Shown: piece by piece, positions 24,861 to 37,302 of the stretch
Position numbering within the stretch: position 1 is the stretch's first letter
Layout of the letters: each line of letters begins with the position of its first letter
From: JAENVU01 sp963765075
Lineage (GTDB): Bacteria; Actinomycetota; Acidimicrobiia; IMCC26256; JAENVU01
Direction of reading: 5' to 3'
Assembly: GCA_963765075.1 (NCBI GenBank)
Contig: CAVXVA010000008.1
Coordinates: 372,001-436,000 of the forward strand
DNA: 64,000 nt
Program-made: the position numbers and the translations under genes
Notes under the pieces: generated by a model
The model's input: only the letters and a program-made list of their open reading frames with translations
Database searches by the model: none
What the model was told of the DNA's origin: nothing

Positions 24861-26762
24861 GTGACAGACTCGTCGAAATCTGTGAGTCGCCGGGAGAGGG
24901 ATTGGGGTCTGGTGTCGGTCGTCAAACGCATCTTGGTCGGCCGGCCGTTGGCCACGACCGAGCAGGAACACCAGCGGATCAACAAGGTCACCGCCCTCGC
25001 GGTCTTTTCGTCTGACGCGATCTCGTCGACGGCCTACGCGACGGAGGAGATTCTCTTCGTCGTCGCGCTCGGCTCGTCGAGCCTGGCGCTGGGGTTGGAG
25101 ACGTTGGTCCCGATCTCGATCGCCGTCGCGATCATCCTGGCCATCGTCATCACGTCCTACCGGCAGACGATCTTTGCCTATCCAAGTGGCGGCGGCTCCT
25201 ACGTGGTGAGTCGAGAGAATCTCGGCGAGATGCCGTCGCTGGTCGCGGGTGCGTCGCTCCTGGTTGATTACATCCTCACCGTCGCGGTGTCGATCTCGGC
25301 CGGGGTTGCGGCGATCATTTCGATTCCGTCGCTCCGCGACCTGGCGAACTACCGGGTGGAGATCGCGCTCGTGCTGATTGCCCTGATCACTCTGGCAAAC
25401 CTGCGCGGGATCAAAGAGTCCGGCCGGCTGTTTGCCGTACCCACCTACGTGTACATCGTCATCCTCGTCACGCTGTTGGGCTTTGGGCTCTACCAGGCCT
25501 TGTTCGGCGACCTCGGCCGGGTGCCGTTCGACGCCAAGGCGTTCGAGGAAGCCGGGGGGCTGCGGGAGGTCGGTGGGTCGCTCGGGCTCTTCTTGCTTCT
25601 GAAGGGTTTCTCGTCCGGCGCCGTCGCCCTCACCGGCGTCGAAGCGATCTCCAACGGAGTACCCGCATTCCGGCGGCCGGAGTCGAAGAATGCGGCGATC
25701 ACGCTGGTGTGGATGGGCCTGATTCTCGGCACGCTCTTCTTCGGGGTCTCGGTGCTTGCCCACCACACGCACCCGTATCCGAGTCATGACCAGACCGTGT
25801 TCTCCCAGATGGGCCTGCTCGTGTTCGGGAATGGCCCGCTGTACTTGGTTCTTCAGGTCGCGACCGCCCTGATCTTGATTCTCGCGGCCAATACCGCCTA
25901 CGCCGACTTCCCCCGGATCTCCTCGATCATCGCCCAGGACAAGTACTTGCCCCGTCAACTGGCGAACCGCGGCGACCGGCTGGTGTTTTCGAACGGCGTG
26001 GTGATTCTGGCGGTGTTCGCTGGCATTCTCATCGTCGCGTTCGGCGGCCTGACCAACGCGCTGATCCCGCTCTACGCCGTCGGCGTGTTCACATCCTTCA
26101 CCTTGAGTCAAGCCGGCATGGTGCGTCACCACCTGAAGGAACGCGAGCCGCGGTGGAAGTTCAATGCGTGGCTGAACGGTGTCGGCGCGGTCACAACGCT
26201 CGTCATTCTCCTTGTCGTCGCCACCACCAAGTTCACCGAGGGCGCGTTTCTTCCGATCATCGTGATCCCGCTCATCATCTGGCTGTTCAAGTCGATTCAC
26301 ACCCACTACACGACGATCGAGAAGGGTCTCGAGGCGGCACCCGACTACAAGGCGCGGCCGATGAACCACACGGTGGTGGTGCTGGTCGGCAGCGTGCACC
26401 GAGGATCCTTGGAGGCGCTCGCGTACGCGAAGTCGCTGCGGCCGTCCCGCCTGCTCGCCGTCACGGTCGTGACCGATGAAGACGAGCAGGAGAAGATCGC
26501 GCGCCAGTGGGCGCAGTACGAGATCGACGTGCCCCTCGAAATCGTGTTCTCGCCGTACCGTGAGCTGGCGCGCCCGGTGCTGCGGTTCGTGGAGGAGCTT
26601 GACGCCACCCGGTCCAACGACATCGTCACGGTGGTGATCCCCGAGTTCGTCGTCAGCTCCTGGTGGGGCCAGCTGCTCCACAACCAGAGCGCCCTCTTCT
26701 TGAAGGGGCGTCTGCTGTTCCGGAAGGGCACCGTGGTCACCTCGGTCCCATATCACGTGTGA
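24861..26762 (+). CDS. APC-superfamily K+ importer, KimA-like
   Basis: 633 residues from GTG 24861, with about 12 membrane helices followed by a ~150-residue cytoplasmic domain (from NHTVVVLVGSVHRGSLEALA). The N-terminus resembles KimA (YdaO) of Bacillus closely: ALAVFSSDAISSTAYATEEI, SYRQTIFAYPSGGGSYVVSR, ENLGEMPSLVAGASLLVDYI, LTVAVSISAGVAAI. KimA imports K+ with H+ and is held in check by c-di-AMP at its C-terminal domain. Placement between two TrkA regulators and the H+-PPase/kdp genes supports a K+ rather than an amino-acid substrate, though many homologues are labelled amino-acid permeases. Confidence 0.82.
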   Translation: MTDSSKSVSRRERDWGLVSVVKRILVGRPLATTEQEHQRINKVTALAVFSSDAISSTAYATEEILFVVALGSSSLALGLETLVPISIAVAIILAIVITSYRQTIFAYPSGGGSYVVSRENLGEMPSLVAGASLLVDYILTVAVSISAGVAAIISIPSLRDLANYRVEIALVLIALITLANLRGIKESGRLFAVPTYVYIVILVTLLGFGLYQALFGDLGRVPFDAKAFEEAGGLREVGGSLGLFLLLKGFSSGAVALTGVEAISNGVPAFRRPESKNAAITLVWMGLILGTLFFGVSVLAHHTHPYPSHDQTVFSQMGLLVFGNGPLYLVLQVATALILILAANTAYADFPRISSIIAQDKYLPRQLANRGDRLVFSNGVVILAVFAGILIVAFGGLTNALIPLYAVGVFTSFTLSQAGMVRHHLKEREPRWKFNAWLNGVGAVTTLVILLVVATTKFTEGAFLPIIVIPLIIWLFKSIHTHYTTIEKGLEAAPDYKARPMNHTVVVLVGSVHRGSLEALAYAKSLRPSRLLAVTVVTDEDEQEKIARQWAQYEIDVPLEIVFSPYRELARPVLRFVEELDATRSNDIVTVVIPEFVVSSWWGQLLHNQSALFLKGRLLFRKGTVVTSVPYHV

Positions 26763-26930
26763 TTTGCGGTTCGCGCGGCCGAGTTCGGGTTCTCGCGCTC
26801 GCTTCGATCAACACCCTGCTCGCTTGGCTAGATTGACGGCCTTCGCGACGGACCTTTAGCGTCGCCGGGCTTTGGGGTACCACGACGGCGTGAGCGCGCC
26901 CGTTTCAACCAGCAAGGAGCACCGCAGCAC

Positions 26931-29266
<2,336 letters not shown>

Positions 29267-29294
29267 CTCCGGCCCCCTCGAAAACGAGCGATCG

Positions 29295-29326
29295 AGATGC
29301 CCCGCGGCTCCGGCTGCGGGGCATCT
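29295..29326 (+). terminator. Terminator-like hairpin after hppA
   Basis: Perfect 11-bp stem AGATGCCCCGC / GCGGGGCATCT with a 10-nt loop, 29 bp after the hppA stop. No strong T tract follows (ACGTTGCGTTT), as is common in this GC range. It separates hppA from the kdp transcript. Confidence 0.75.
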
Positions 29327-29351
29327 ACGTTGCGTTTCCCTGCCCGTAGCC

Positions 29352-29390
29352 CGTCAAGAGTGGTCGGATCGGCGTTAGGAACGCGTCAAG
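29352..29390 (+). promoter_or_regulatory. Candidate kdp operator (paired CGTCAAG repeats and inverted repeat)
   Basis: Two direct copies of CGTCAAG, at 29352-29358 and 29384-29390, are 32 bp apart, about three helical turns. Between them lies a perfect small inverted repeat GCGTT-AGG-AACGC (29372-29384). The site is 40-80 bp before the first gene of the kdp operon, where KdpE would be expected to bind. This is an inference from repeats only. Confidence 0.35.
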
Positions 29391-29429
29391 GCCCTTCCCT
29401 TCGTTGGTCGGTCGCCGTACAACGGTTCC

Positions 29430-30170
29430 ATGAAGGGAAACAGATCCACACCAGCTCGGGTTGCGGCGGGGCTTCTCCCGATCGTGGCGGCCAGCGTGTT
29501 GGTGACGTTGCGCGGCGTCCTCGATCGCGCTGATCTCGTCCTCATCCTTGCGTTCGTCGTCGTCTCGGTCGCGACGACCGGCGATCGAATCGCGGCGGCG
29601 ATCGGCGCTGTGAGCGCCGCGGCCTCGTTCGACTTCTTCCTCACCCAACCCTACGGATCGTTGCGGATCTCGTCCGCGGCCGACCTCGAGAACACCGCGC
29701 TGCTCCTCGTGATCGGCTTGGCCGTCGGCCAGATCGCGATCCTCGGACGGGACCAGCAGCGCAAGGTCGTCCAGGCCCAGCAGGAGCTGGAGCGGCTGGA
29801 GGTCGTGGCGGCGCGGATCGCATCGGATCCGAACGTTTGGCCGCTGGTGGACCTGGTGCAATCCCAGATCGTTGACACCCTGAGTTTGGACTCGTGTCGG
29901 TTCGGTCTGCGCGCGACCCGAGCTCCCCGAGCTGGACGCCGACGGGCGGGTGTCCGTCGACCGGCGCCGGTTCACCGCCGGCGAGTTCGCGCTCCCTGCC
30001 GAGGGCGTCGCCCTCGCCGTGGTCGGAGGCGGTGCGACCGTCGGATGGCTACGGTTGGTTCCCGGCCGGGCAGTGGGTGTCTCCCTTGAGGCTCGCAAGG
30101 TGGCCGTCGCACTTTCCAGCAGTTGGGTGCCGTACTGGCCCATACGGGAACGGAGCGAGTGGATGGGTGA
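29430..30170 (+). CDS. Stand-alone DUF4118/GAF-like sensor protein upstream of kdpF (frameshifted)
   Basis: About 246 residues. Four hydrophobic segments (VAAGLLPIVAASVLVTLRG, LVLILAFVVVSVAT, AIGAVSAAASFDFFLTQPYG, TALLLVIGLAVGQIAILG) form the DUF4118 membrane domain of KdpD. A short coiled coil (QQRKVVQAQQELERLEVVA) and a small soluble domain (ALPAEGVALAVVGGGATVG) follow. There is no histidine-kinase core. The frame breaks near 29920 and near 30110; repaired, the end reads QQLGAVLAHTGTERVDG with TGA 30168-30170, overlapping the next ATG. The span is whole codons, so the two indels compensate. It repeats the input domain that KdpD carries downstream; perhaps an auxiliary sensor of K+ or turgor (inference). 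Confidence 0.65.
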
Positions 30171-30313
30171 TGTCGTGTTCGTCGTGACCATCGTGGCGTT
30201 CTTCACGCTGATGGTCGGGTTCGTTCGAATGTGCGACCGGATCATCGCGGTGAGCGACGGGGCCGCCGAGCCGGGACCCGATCCCGCGGCGGACCGAGCA
30301 GGCCTCGGCATGA
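30163..30313 (+). CDS. Small single-helix membrane protein preceding kdpF
   Basis: ATG 30163 overlaps the previous stop. The product begins MGDVVFVVTIVAFFTLMVGF and VRMCDRII, one membrane helix, then a Gly/Pro/Ala-rich acidic tail. As written the frame has no stop and runs on into kdpF. In the neighbouring frame TGA 30311-30313 would overlap the kdpF ATG as ATGA, the pattern used throughout this window, so another one-base error around 30265-30300 is likely. Small helices of this type are often encoded just before kdpF in actinobacteria (from memory); function unknown. Confidence 0.5.
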
Positions 30314-30399
30314 GTGCGGACAACGTGGTCGGCCTCGTACTCGCGATCCTGCTCGTCGGCTACCTCGGCTTCGCGCTCGTCGCACCGGAGAAGCTCTGA
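30310..30399 (+). CDS. kdpF: K+-transporting ATPase small subunit KdpF
   Basis: 29 residues from ATG 30310: MSADNVVGLVLAILLVGYLG then FALVAPEKL. One membrane helix ending in the family-typical P-E-(K/R)-(L/F) tail. KdpF is a lipid-like peptide that stabilises the KdpABC complex in the membrane. Its stop TGA overlaps the kdpA ATG (TGATG). As written the upstream small gene is in frame with it, so the start choice rests on family length. Confidence 0.85.
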   Translation: MSADNVVGLVLAILLVGYLGFALVAPEKL

Positions 30400-32111
30400 T
30401 GACCGCGGCGGCATGGTTGGAGCTCGTCGTCCTGGTCGTCGCGCTCGCGGTATCGATTCCGTTCTTCGGCGGCTACCTCGCCCGTGTGTTCGGTGGCGGA
30501 GCCGCGCCGGGCGACCGCGTCTTCGGGCCGGTGGAACGGCTGGTGTATCGCGTCGTGGGGGTCGATCCGGATCGGGAACAGCGGTGGAACGTCTACGCCC
30601 TGTCCCTGCTGGCCTTCAGCGTTCTGTCCGTCCTGGTCGTGTATGTGCTCCAGCGGGTGCAGGGTCATCTCCCGTTCAACCCCACCGGCGCGACGGGCGT
30701 CCCCGATCCGGCGTTGGCGTTCAACACTGCGGTGAGTTTCGCGACGAACACCAACTGGCAGAACTACGCCGGTGAATCGACATGAGCCACCTCACCCAGA
30801 TGGTCGGGCTCACCGTGCAGAACTTCGCGTCGGCGGCGGTGGGCCTCGCGGTCGCCGTTGCCTTGATCCGAGGCTTGGTGCGTCGTCAGTGCGACACGGT
30901 CGGCAACTTCTGGGCCGACCTCGTGCGGGGCATCGTGCGGGTCTTGCTGCCGCTCGCGTTCGTCGGCGCGCTGGTCATGGTGAGCCAGGGCGTCGTGATG
31001 AACACCCACGGCTACACCCGAGCGACGACGGTCGAGGGACGATCCCAGCAGATCCCGGGCGGGCCGATCGCGAGCCAGGAGGCGATCAAGGAAGTGGGCA
31101 ACAACGGCGGTGGGCCCTACAACGCCAACTCGGCGCATCCGTTCGAGAACCCGAACGGGATCACGAACATGCTCCAGATGTACTTGATCCTGGTGCTGCC
31201 GTTCTCGTTGACCTGGATCTTCGGCAAGCTTGCCAAGGACCGCAAGCAGGGGCTCGCGGTGCTCGGTGCAATGGTCGTCCTGTTCCTCTCGACGACCGTG
31301 CTCGCCGCGGTCTTCGAGACGAACGGCAATCCTCGTCTCGCTCGAGCCGGCGCCGATCAGGCGGTGACGTCGACCCAGGGCGGCGGGAACATGGAAGGCA
31401 AGGAGACGCGGTTCGGTTCGGCGACCTGCGGCTACTACGCGTCCGTCACCACGCATACCTCGACCGGCTCGGTGATCTGCGCGCACGACAGCATGACGCC
31501 ACTCGGCGGGATGATGCCGCTCGTCAACATCATGCTCGGTGAGATCAGCCCGGGCGGGCTCGGTGCCGGGCTCTACGGGATGCTCACCTTCGCGTTCTTG
31601 TCGGTGTTCATCGCCGGGCTCATGGTGGGTCGGACCCCGGAGTTTCTCGGCAAGAAGATCCAGGCCGCGGAGATGAAGATCGTCGTGATCTACCTGCTCG
31701 CCGTGCCGCTGGTGATCCTCGTCTTTGCCGGCGCGTCGATGGTGATGACCACACCCCAACACTCGATCCTCAACCCGGGTCCCCACGGCCTCAGTCGAGG
31801 TCGTCTACACGTTCACGTCCCAGGCCAACAACAACGGCTCGGCATTCGCGGGTCTGTCGGGCAACACCGACTGGTTCAACACCACCGGTGCGATCGCGAT
31901 GTTGATCGGTCGGTACGTGCTCATGATCTCGGCGTTGGCCGTTGCCGGTTCGCTGGTCCGCAAGCAGGCGGTTCCGACGTCTTCGGGCACGTTCCCGACG
32001 AACACCCCGCTCTTCGCCGGCCTGCTCACCGGGGTCGTGGTCGTGGTCGTGGGCCTCACGTATTTGCCCGTCCTTGCGCTCGGCCCCATCGTCGAGCACC
32101 TCAACCTCTGA
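30399..32111 (+). CDS. kdpA: K+-transporting ATPase channel subunit KdpA (two frameshifts)
   Basis: Start ATG 30399 overlaps the kdpF stop. Three segments together give the full ~570-residue subunit. Segment 1 ends TNTNWQNYAGEST at a false TGA (30783-30785): the text TCGACATGAGC should read TCGACCATGAGC, a lost C. Segment 2 runs from MSHLTQMVGLTVQNFASAA through NNGGGPYNANSAHPFENPNG to ILNPGPHGLS. At about 31794 one extra C (AGTCGAG) shifts the frame, and segment 3 reads EVVYTFTSQANNNGSAFAGL to the end. The selectivity-filter loops (NTNWQNY, NNGGGPYNANSAHP, TSQANNNGSAF) are all recognisable. KdpA is the K+-selective pore of the Kdp pump. Confidence 0.9.
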
Positions 32112-32126
32112 TCGGGAGCGCACGTC

Positions 32127-34187
32127 ATGGGAGCACCCCCCACCAAGACCCGTCCGCTGTTCGAGCCGAGATCGTCCGCCGGCCGCTGACCGACGCGTTG
32201 AAGAAGCTCGACCCGCGAGTACAGGCGCGCAACCCGGTGATGTTCGTGGTCGAAGTCGGGAGTGTCTTTACGACGGTGCTCTTCGTGCGCGATCTCGGCC
32301 GATTCGGCACCCAGGAAGACATCTTCAGTGGTCTCGTCGCCGTGTTCCTCTGGTTCACGGTGCTCTTCGCCAACTTCGCCGAGGCGATCGCCGAGGGTCG
32401 GGGCAAAGCTCAAGCCGAGACGCTCCGCGCGACTCGGAGCGAGACGTTGGCCCACCGTCGATTGGCGGACGGCACCATCGAGGAGTGTGTGAGCACCGCG
32501 TTGGACGTCGGCGATGAATGCGTGGTCGAACGCCGGCGAGTTGATTCCGAGCGACGGCGATGTGGTCGAGGGCATTGCGTCCGTGGACGAATCGGCGATC
32601 ACGGGCGAGTCCGCGCCAGTCATTCGCGAGAGCGGTGGCGATCGATCAGCCGTCACGGGCGGTACCCGAGTGCTCTCCGACCGGATCGTCGTGCGGATCT
32701 CGGCCCGCCCCGGCGAGACGTTCCTCGACCGCATGATCCTGCTCGTCGAGGGCGCCGATCGACAGAAGACGCCGAACGAGATCGCGCTGAACATCCTGCT
32801 CGCAGGGCTCACGGTGATCTTCCTGCTGGCGGTCGTCACCCTCCAGCCGTTCGCGGTGTACTCCCACGCGGAGCAGGCCGTCATCGTGCTGGTCGCGCTG
32901 CTCGTGTGTCTCATCCCGACGACGATCGGCGGCTTGCTGTCGGCCATCGGGATCGCCGGGATGGATCGGTTGGTGCAACGCAACGTGCTGGCAATGAGTG
33001 GTCGCGCGGTCGAGGCCGCCGGCGACGTGAGCACACTGCTGTTGGACAAGACCGGCACCATCACCTTCGGCGCCCGCCAAGCGGCCGAGTTGCTCCCCGT
33101 TCACGGCGCGACCGAGGCCGAACTCGCGGTGGCCGCGCTGGCGTCGAGCCTCGCGGACGAGACCCCGGAGGGTCGATCGATCGTGGTCCTGGCCCAAGAA
33201 CGGTACGGAGTTGCCGTCCCCGAGCATGGTCGGCGCGGAACTGGTTCCCTTCACCGCCCAAACTCGAATGAGCGGCGTCGACTACGACGGCCATTCGATC
33301 CGCAAGGGCGCGGCCGAGGCCGTGGCCAACTGGGTGCGCGAGCAGGGTGGGACCGTGCCGGAAGAATTGGACACCCTGGTGATCGGGATTGCCGAGCAGG
33401 GCGGCACTCCACTCGTCGTGGCCTCCCGGAACGGCGGCGTGCCGAAGGCGCTCGGCGTCGTGTACCTCAAGGACACGGTGAAGCCCGGCATGGCGGAGCG
33501 ATTCGACGAGCTGCGGGCAATGGGCATCCGCACCGTGATGATCACCGGCGACAATCCCCGCACCGCGGCGGTCATCGCTCGCGAAGCCGGCGTCGACGAC
33601 TTCCTCGCCGAAGCCACCCCGGAAGACAAGATGGCGCTCATCAAGCGGGAGCAGCAGGGCGGTCGGCTCGTGGCCATGACCGGTGACGGCACGAACGATG
33701 CCCCGGCACTGGCCCAGGCCGACGTCGGCGTGGCGATGAACACGGGGACCCAAGCGGCCAAGGAAGCGGGCAACATGGTCGACCTCGACTCCGACCCGAC
33801 CAAGCTCATCGAGGTCGTCGAGATCGGCAAGCAGCTGCTCATCACGCGTGGGTCGTTGACGACGTTCTCGATCGCGAACGATGTCGCGAAGTACTTCGCG
33901 ATCATTCCGGCCATGTTCGCGGTGTTCGGTGGACTGTCGACGCTCGACCAGCTCAACGTCATGGGGTTGGCCACGCCGCGTTCCGCGATCTTGTCCGCGG
34001 TCATCTTCAACGCGTTGGTCATCGTCGCCTCATCCCGCTGGCGCTCCGAGGGGTGCGATTCCGCGCCGTCGGTGCTGCGGAGATCCTGCGCCGCAACTTG
34101 TTGATCTACGGCGCCGGTGGCTTGGTCGCACCGTTCGTCGGTATCAAGGTCATCGATCTGTTGATCTCGGCGATGGGAGTGAAGTGA
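32127..34187 (+). CDS. kdpB: K+-transporting P-type ATPase KdpB (four frameshifts)
   Basis: Start ATG 32127. The KdpB sequence is found in order but spread over frames, with breaks near 32166, 32530, 33228 and 34029. At 32530 an extra G (GTCGAACGCC) and at 34029 a lost C (GCCTCATC for GCCCTCATC) restore the frame. Motifs present: SVDESAITGESAPVIRESGG, the phosphorylation site LLLDKTGTITFG, the nucleotide-binding PFTAQTRMSGVDYDG, MITGDNPRTAAVIA and VAMTGDGTNDAPALAQADVG. The repaired C-terminus is VIDLLISAMGVK, with TGA 34185-34187 overlapping kdpC. It hydrolyses ATP to drive K+ through KdpA. No catalytic residue is lost apart from the frame breaks. Confidence 0.9.
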
Positions 34188-34754
34188 TGCGTCGCCAACT
34201 GTTGCCCGCGCTCGGCGTACTCGCGATCATCACGGTGCTCACCGGGCTCGTCTACCCACTCGTGGTGCTTGGTGCCGGGCAGGCGGTCTTCTCCGATCGC
34301 GCCGACGGATCGCTGCTGCATCGGCAATGGTCGACGTGATCGGATCCAGCCTCTTGGCCCAGGAGTTCACTCGAGCCGCGGTACTTCCACCCGCGGCCGT
34401 CGGCGGGGGACTACGACGGCGCCGCAAGCGGAGCGTCGAACCTGGGACCGAGCAATCCGGACCTGGTGAAAGCGGTTCGCGAACGCGTCGCCGCGTACCG
34501 CGTCGAGAACCACCTCTCGCGGTACTGCCGCGGTACCGGTCGACGCGGTGACGACTTCGGCGTCCGGGCTCGACCCCGACATCAGCGTGGCCAATGCGCG
34601 GGTGCAAGCGGCTCGCGTGGCCCGAGCCCGGGGGCTCGACATGACGACGATCGATCAACTGATCGCCGCCCACACTCGTGGTCGGCAACTGGGGTTCCTG
34701 GGTGAATCGACTGTCAACGTGCTCGATCTCAACCTCGCGCTCGACCGAGTCTGA
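34187..34754 (+). CDS. kdpC: K+-transporting ATPase subunit KdpC (three frameshifts)
   Basis: Start ATG 34187 overlaps kdpB (TGATG). The N-terminal helix is QLLPALGVLAIITVLTGLVY. The sequence then passes through three breaks, near 34325, 34372 and 34520, with recognisable KdpC pieces in each frame: IGSSLLAQEFT, PRYFHPRPSAGDYDGAASGA, SNLGPSNPDLVKAVRERVAA, and TTSASGLDPDISVANARVQA to the end NVLDLNLALDRV. Together they make about 190 residues, the normal length. KdpC is the single-span subunit that raises the ATP affinity of KdpB. Three breaks in under 200 bp make this the most damaged gene of the window. Confidence 0.85.
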
Positions 34755-34772
34755 GTCCGTAGGATCCTCGCC

Positions 34773-37302
34773 ATGGCCCGGGGGACACTGCGGATCTACC
34801 TCGGTGCGGCGCCCGGCGTCGGCAAGACCTTCGCCATGCTCAACGAGGGTCGGCGGCGCGGCGCACGCGGGACCGACGTCGTCGTCGGCTTCGTGGAGAC
34901 GCACGGTCGGGTCAACACCGAGGCCCAGATCGGCGACCTCGAACAGGTGCCGCGCGTCCGCCGTGAGTACCGCGGCACCACCTTCGAGGAAATGGACCTC
35001 GAGGCGGTGCTGGCGCGGCGCCCGGCGGTCGCGCTCGTCGACGAGCTTGCTCACACCAACGTGCCCGGCGGTCGGAACGAGAAGCGGTGGGAGGACGTCG
35101 AGGAACTCCTGGCGAGCGGCATCGACGTGATCTCCACGGTCAACATCCAACACCTCGAGTCGTTGAACGACGTGGTGCAGGCCATCACGGGCATCGAACA
35201 ACGCGAGACGATCCCAGACGCCGTCGTGCGCGCGGCGGATCAGGTCGAACTCGTGGACATGACCCCGGAGGCGTTGCGTCGGCGGATGGCTCACGGCAAC
35301 ATCTATCGGGCCGAGAAGGTCGACGCGGCGCTCAGTCACTACTTCCGAGCGGGCAATCTCGGCGCGCTCCGAGAGCTGGCCCTCATGTGGGTCGCCGACC
35401 GGGTCGACGAGGCGCTCGAGGAGTACCGCGAACTCCATGGCATCACCGGATCGTGGGAGACGCGCGAACGCGTGTCGTTGTCGCGGTATCGGGCGCGCCC
35501 GGCGGCGAGGATCTGATCCGGCGAGCCGCCCGCATGGCGATGCGTACCCGTGGTGAACTGATTGGCGTCTACGTCCGGACGAGCGACGGACTCACCGGAC
35601 CCCAACCGGAACGCCTGGCGGAGATGCGTTCGCTCATCTCCGAGCTGGGTGGTGCCTACCGCGAGGTCGGTGGCGACGACATCGCGGACGCGCTCGTGCG
35701 TTTTGCCCGTGCGGAGAACGCGACCCAGTTGGTCATCGGTGCCAGCGGCCGGAGCCGCTGGACCGAGTTCCTCCGGGGTTCGGTCATCCACGACATCGTG
35801 CGGTCATCCGCGGGGTTCGACGTGCACGTGATCGCGCAGTCCGACGCGCGGGTGGATGAGGCGACCAGCCGGCATCCTCGGGTGACCACGCTGCGCACTC
35901 CGGGCCGACTCCCACTACCGCGACGACGGCTTCAGATCGGTTGGTTCGTCGCCGGGGCCGGACCGTTCGTCCTCACCGCCGTCCTGGCGGCAGCCGGTGA
36001 CGGTCTCAGCCTTCCCGGGCGAACTCCTGCTCTACCTCTTGCTCGTCGTCGTGGTGGCCGCCGTGGGTGGGCTGGCGCCGGCGCTGTTCGCGGCGGTGAG
36101 TGGATCCGTTCTCGCGAACTACTACTTCACTCCGCCGACGCACACCTTCACGATTGCGGATGCCGAGAACCTCTTGGCGTTGGCGGTGTTCCTCGTGGTC
36201 GGTGTCGTCGTGAGCACGTTGGTGGCGGTCGCGAACCGCCGCACCGTCGACGCCGCCCGAGCGCGAGCCGAGGCGGAGACCCTCGCGGCGCTGAGTGGAA
36301 CGCTGGCCGCGTCAGACGATCCGCTCGATCAGATCGTGGAACAGCTGCGGATCGCCTTTGCGGCCGAGGCGGTGGCGGTCCTGCGGGAATCCGGCAAGGG
36401 CTGGGCCGTGGAGGCCTCGGCCGGCACCCCGGTGCCGGAGGTCCCCTCTGACGGTGCGGTGCAGTTCCCGGTATCGGGATCCGAGGTGCTCGTCGTCGCG
36501 GGCGCGGAGGTGGGCGAGGTACACCTCGACATCGCGCGACTCGTTCGCGTCGCAGGTGCACGTCGCGCTGCAACGCCGGAGACTCGAGGCTGACGCCGCG
36601 AAGGCCCTCGGGCTCGCCGAAGCGGATGCGCTCCGCACCGCACTCCTCGCGGCGGTGTCGCACGATCTGCGCACGCCGCTTGCGTCGATCAAGGCCTCCG
36701 TGACGAGCCTTCTCCAGGACGACATCGCCTGGACCGAGGACGCGACTGCCGAGTTCCTCGCGACGATCGACGAGGAGACCGATCGACTCAACAATCTCGT
36801 CGGGAATCTGCTCGATATGAGCAGACTCCAAACCGGCGCGCTGCAGCTGGTGCTCCGTGATGTCGGGCTCGACGAGGTCGTCCCGCGTGCCATCGCCGGT
36901 CTCCCTGACCGGCCCGCGCCGCTGGTCGTGGATGTCCCCGAGGACCTTCCGAGGATCCGCGCCGACGCCGCGCTGCTCGAGCGGGCCGTCGCCAACGTCG
37001 TCGACAACGCGCGGTCGTGGTCGCCGCCCGATCGTGAAGTCCGGATCGAGGCGGGCGCGGTGGGCGACCACGTGCTCCTGCGAGTGGTCGACCGCGGACC
37101 GGGGGTCCCGGCGGAGCAGCGCGTTCGAATGTTCGAGCCCTTTCAGCGGCTGGGAGACAACCCGGCCAACGGAACCGGCGTCGGCCTCGGCCTCGCGGTC
37201 GCGCGCGGATTCGTCGAGGGCATGGGCGGGGAGATCTCGGTCGAGGACACTCCGGCCGGGGGGCTCACGATGGTCATCGCACTTCCGGTCGCGGAGGCAT
37301 GA
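34773..37302 (+). CDS. kdpD: K+-sensing histidine kinase KdpD (three frameshifts)
   Basis: About 840 residues when joined. Order: KdpD/Usp N-terminal domain with the Walker A-like GAAPGVGKTFAMLNEGRRRG and VALVDELAHTNVPGGRNEKR; a universal-stress-like domain (VVVAVSGAPGGEDLIRRAAR, GASGRSRWTEFLRGSV); four DUF4118 helices with NYYFTPPTHTFTIADAENLL; GAF; then HisKA with AVSHDLRTPLASIKAS (phospho-acceptor His) and HATPase_c with NVVDNARSWSPP and GTGVGLGLAVARGFVEGMGG. Breaks are near 35478 (a lost G), 36016 (an extra G) and 36545. KdpD senses K+/turgor and phosphorylates KdpE. Its stop overlaps kdpE (ATGA). Confidence 0.9.

Noticed and set aside
24138..26756. Long open frame (about 870 codons) antisense to the KimA-like gene, continuous with trkA
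   Set aside because: Charged, low-complexity arginine/aspartate-rich text typical of the antisense of a high-GC gene; the trkA product starts at 24815 with its own Rossmann motif.
30399..37302. Programmed ribosomal frameshifting in kdp genes
   Set aside because: Far too many sites, of both signs, without slippery heptamers or following structures; indel error or decay is simpler.
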